From Chloroflexota bacterium (lineage in GTDB: Bacteria; Chloroflexota; Anaerolineae; J102), in NCBI GenBank assembly GCA_013152695.1, contig JAADFV010000458.1, positions 1 to 16,478 of the forward strand: a stretch of 16,478 nt of DNA, in the 5' to 3' direction. The notes below the pieces were generated by a model, which ran no database searches, was not told the origin of the DNA, and was given only the letters and a program-made list of their open reading frames with translations. Made by a program: the position numbers and the translations under genes. Shown piece by piece: positions 14,816-16,478 of this stretch (positions are counted from its first letter, which is position 1; every line of letters starts with the position of its first letter).

Positions 14816-15244
14816 AAGTCTTTGCTTTTCTGCTAAATTCTTTGATCTCGTTGGCTTAGCCTTCTTTTTTTGAGGAATGCTTGTTAAGACACAACGAAAA
14901 TATTGACGTAATCGCCAGAAGTATGGTAAAAGATGCGTCAATTTTCTTTTCGCTTTACACTTTAGCGGAATTACGTGTGGTCGCGTCAAAACATACGCTT
15001 TTCGTGTTACGTAACGCGTCATAGAGAAAGAGCATCTAAGCGAAATACGCAACACACCTTACGCACTATCCCTTCCCCACGACATCCCCTTGCCTCCTCT
15101 TTATTCTCTTGTGGTGTAAGAAATAACAAGGTTTTGTGCTCATACCATTGCGCTATTTCGAAACAATTGCCGCCCAGATACCTAAACTTAAATCGTACCT
15201 GCACGATGCAAGGTGTTATCCAAAAAGAGTAGGAGTGATAAACT
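14816..15244. other. Long AT-rich leader before the TraR/DksA-type gene
   Basis: No gene is seen. A -35-like TTGACG (14903-14908) with a TAAAAG (14927-14932) at an 18-base spacing is the best + strand promoter candidate. GCGTCA occurs three times in the same orientation (14935, 14983, 15016). A perfect 10-bp palindrome, GTTACGTAAC, lies at 15006-15015. These look like regulator sites, but nothing identifies the regulator. Confidence 0.35.
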
Positions 15245-15643
15245 ATGATTAACGATTCTACCTCAAAAGAAAAAGAAGAACTTCTTGCCCGCCGCGCCAG
15301 CCTCCTTGCCGACATCGAAGCGCTGAAAGAAACTCTGCGGGGTGAAGTAGATATCGATGTCGACGAAGGTGACCCCGATGTGATCGAACGTGAAAAGAGT
15401 GTCGCGCTTTTGGCAACACTCGAGGCTCAGTTAGCCGCCACTGAAGACGCCTTAAACGCCATCGAAAAAGGCACTTACGGAATTTGTGAACGCTGTGGTC
15501 AGCCGATTTCGCCGGAACGCCTGGCCGTAAAACCTGAAGCTACACTTTGTGTCAAATGTCAGGCAGAAGTGGAACGTTTACAAAAACGGGGCATGGCCAC
15601 TCCTCGTTCCCGGTGGAATGTAGAAGACTACTCCTTCGGTTAA
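15245..15643 (+). CDS. TraR/DksA family C4 zinc-finger protein
   Basis: This 132-residue protein of the DksA/TraR family binds RNA polymerase through its secondary channel or acts as a related regulator. An N-terminal coiled coil (about 7-75, with KEKEELLARRASLLADIEAL-like heptads) contains an acidic tip (DIDVDEGDPD, 36-45), the equivalent of the DksA tip aspartates. A complete C4 finger follows: C81 and C84 in CERCGQPIS, then C102 and C105 in LCVKCQ. A hydrophilic tail ends it (to WNVEDYSFG). Length is between TraR and DksA, as in many non-proteobacterial homologues. AGGAG (15231-15235) nine bases upstream fixes the start. It is a single-gene unit with a long leader and its own terminator. 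Target promoters cannot be inferred. Confidence 0.92.
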   Translation: MINDSTSKEKEELLARRASLLADIEALKETLRGEVDIDVDEGDPDVIEREKSVALLATLEAQLAATEDALNAIEKGTYGICERCGQPISPERLAVKPEATLCVKCQAEVERLQKRGMATPRSRWNVEDYSFG

Positions 15644-15656
15644 GAGAACTCTCGCC

Positions 15657-15682
15657 AGGGGCTTGACAGCCCCTATCCTTTT
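15657..15682 (+). terminator. Intrinsic terminator of the TraR/DksA-type gene
   Basis: AGGGGCT (15657-15663), a TGAC loop and AGCCCCT (15668-15674) form a perfect 7-bp stem followed by ATCCTTTTCATTT. It begins 14 bases after the stop and separates this gene from the riboswitch unit. Confidence 0.75.
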
Positions 15683-15714
15683 CATTTATACTTTCATCAA
15701 TCCCGAAACCACGC

Positions 15715-15835
15715 GTTGTTGCTGATTCGCATTCGCGGCCGGGGAAAGTGCGGTGCTTCGCTTCTTGCGAAAAATCCGTCGCTGTCCCGCAACTGTGAGA
15801 GCTCTTGCTCGAGCCAGAAAACCCGGTGCAACAAC
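15715..15835 (+). ncRNA. Cobalamin (B12) riboswitch aptamer
   Basis: The conserved core CTGTCCCGCAACTGTGAG (from 15782) and the B12-box region GAGCCAGAAAACCCGG (15811-15826) are both present, preceded by GGGGAAAGTGCGGTG (15741-15755). The closing P1 helix is perfect: GTTGTTGC (15715-15722) with GCAACAAC (15828-15835). It senses adenosyl- or methylcobalamin and normally turns the downstream gene off when B12 is plentiful. The gene it controls begins 33 bases later. The expression platform appears to be both an SD-containing hairpin (15846-15863) and an intrinsic terminator (15892-15922). Confidence 0.93.
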
Positions 15836-15845
15836 CAACTCGGAA

Positions 15846-15863
15846 GCCTGCGCGGACAGGAGC
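15846..15863 (+). promoter_or_regulatory. Shine-Dalgarno-sequestering hairpin downstream of the riboswitch
   Basis: GCCTG (15846-15850) can pair with CAGG plus GC (15857-15863, one bulged A) around the loop CGCGGA. This buries the ribosome-binding site AGGAG (15858-15862), which is five bases from the ATG. The position matches the P13-type regulatory stem of translational cobalamin riboswitches. The loop partner in the aptamer was not identified. Confidence 0.45.
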
Positions 15864-15867
15864 CGGT

Positions 15868-16478
15868 ATGCTAAGAAACTCGAAGCAAACCGCCCTTGTC
15901 TCTAAGGACAAGGGCTTTTTTTCAGCCAGCCAATTCGGTATCCCTCTCATCGTTCTCATTGGGGGGATACTTTTACTGTTTGCAGCGCCCCTTTGGGCAG
16001 CATCGCCCCCAGGGGGACGGGCTGAACGTGAGGCTGCTGTTACGGCTGCTTTGAGCTGGCTGCACACCCAGCAAGGTGAAGATGGATCTGTTGGAGGGCT
16101 GGGAAATTCCTGTGAGGCTGTTTGGGTCATTGCCTTGGCAGGGGAAAATCCGGATGGAGCCGCCTGGACGCCCGGAGATACCAGCGCCTGGGGTGCGTGC
16201 GTACGTGATCTTCCCACTTTTCTGGCATTACGCGATCCCGGACGTATTGCCAAAGTCCTGCGCGCCGCCGTGGCTGTGGGGGAAGACGGCCGCGACGTCA
16301 ACGGGATCGATTTGATCGCTATTCTGGAAGATCAATACGATGCGACGACGGGGTTGTACCACCCTTCCAGCTTGTTTCGGCATAGTCTGGCCGTGCTCGC
16401 TTTGCACGAGGCCGGACGTCCCATCCCTTCTCAAGTTGCGACGACATTGATTGCGCAACAGCGTGCAGACGGAAGCTG
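15868..16478 (+). CDS. Exported prenyltransferase/squalene-oxidase-repeat protein under B12 control (3' end outside window)
   Basis: The frame from ATG 15868 is open to the window end, giving 203 residues. AGGAG (15858-15862) precedes it. A signal peptide is evident: Lys-rich start, hydrophobic core IPLIVLIGGILLLFAAPLW (25-43) and a probable cleavage near WAAS. The mature part shows alpha/alpha-barrel repeats of the prenyltransferase/squalene-oxidase type. One reads AALSWLHTQQGEDGSVGG (60-77) followed by AVWVIALAGENPDG (84-97). A second reads SLFRHSLAVLALHEAGRP (168-185) followed by LIAQQRADGS (194-203). The intrinsic factor and transcobalamin alpha domain has this fold, and exported bacterial proteins of this type, sometimes with a transcobalamin-like C-terminal domain, are known. 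Under a B12 riboswitch, a surface cobalamin-binding or scavenging role is likely but inferred; the deciding C-terminus is not visible. Confidence 0.8.
   Translation, partial: MLRNSKQTALVSKDKGFFSASQFGIPLIVLIGGILLLFAAPLWAASPPGGRAEREAAVTAALSWLHTQQGEDGSVGGLGNSCEAVWVIALAGENPDGAAWTPGDTSAWGACVRDLPTFLALRDPGRIAKVLRAAVAVGEDGRDVNGIDLIAILEDQYDATTGLYHPSSLFRHSLAVLALHEAGRPIPSQVATTLIAQQRADGS
15892..15922 (+). terminator. Intrinsic terminator inside the coding start of the B12-regulated gene
   Basis: GCCCTTGTC (15892-15900), a six-base loop and GACAAGGGC (15907-15915) make a perfect 9-bp stem followed by seven Ts (15916-15922). It overlaps codons 9-19 of the gene starting at 15868. There is no later ATG, GTG or TTG in frame before the signal-peptide core, so it is truly intragenic unless a rarer start codon is used. 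Confidence 0.85.

Noticed and set aside
15552..16301. 249-codon open frame on the - strand
   Set aside because: It runs antisense across the TraR/DksA-type gene end, terminator, riboswitch and exported protein; composition is that of a shadow frame.

Overview
The window is about 16.5 kb of a free-living bacterial chromosome with moderate G+C. It is cut at both ends inside genes. Split P-protein-like PLP subunits, a two-FtsX-domain permease, a peptide-binding lipoprotein with a long Ala/Pro/Gln linker and many short intergenic palindromes would fit an Anaerolineae-like Chloroflexota genome. That placement is an inference from gene style, not a phylogenetic result.

Layout. (1) 1-2.6 kb, + strand: the 3' part of an FtsX/MacB-type ABC permease, coupled to an SDR-fold protein that has lost all four catalytic residues, then a terminator. 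(2) 2.6-4.1 kb, +: a sigma70-like promoter and a complete NhaA Na+/H+ antiporter, facing a convergent membrane-protein operon across a shared terminator. (3) 4.1-5.35 kb, -: two small four-helix membrane proteins (an unknown one, then a CopD-like one) behind a near-consensus promoter whose start region is covered by an inverted repeat, so probably repressed. (4) 5.2-5.7 kb: non-coding, with a perfect 15-bp palindrome and two copies of a GTAGCCCGGAA-led palindromic repeat. (5) 5.7-13.6 kb, -: a unidirectional cluster in the order peptide-binding lipoprotein, partial-terminator hairpin, DppB-type permease (with a one-base frameshift), DppC-type permease, GcvPA-like, GcvPB-like, COG3199/AcoX-like kinase. 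The last three overlap. Divergent from it is a VanX/DdpX-like D,D-dipeptidase (14.07-14.79 kb), so the whole recalls the E. coli ddp locus (ddpXABC). The transporter ATPases are absent and a P-protein-like pair follows instead. (6) 15.2-15.65 kb, +: a TraR/DksA-type C4 zinc-finger regulator after a long AT-rich leader, with its own terminator. (7) 15.7 kb to the end, +: a cobalamin riboswitch in front of an exported protein with prenyltransferase/squalene-oxidase-type alpha-barrel repeats (the fold of the intrinsic factor/transcobalamin alpha domain). It is cut by the window end. A textbook intrinsic terminator sits inside its coding sequence, just after the start codon.

Most noteworthy: the non-canonical GcvPA/GcvPB pair overlapping a putative NAD kinase and linked to dipeptide uptake; the B12 riboswitch with an intragenic terminator controlling a possible B12-binding surface protein; the catalytically stripped SDR; and the clean promoter/operator of the small membrane-protein operon. 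No tRNA, rRNA, IS element or CRISPR array was seen.
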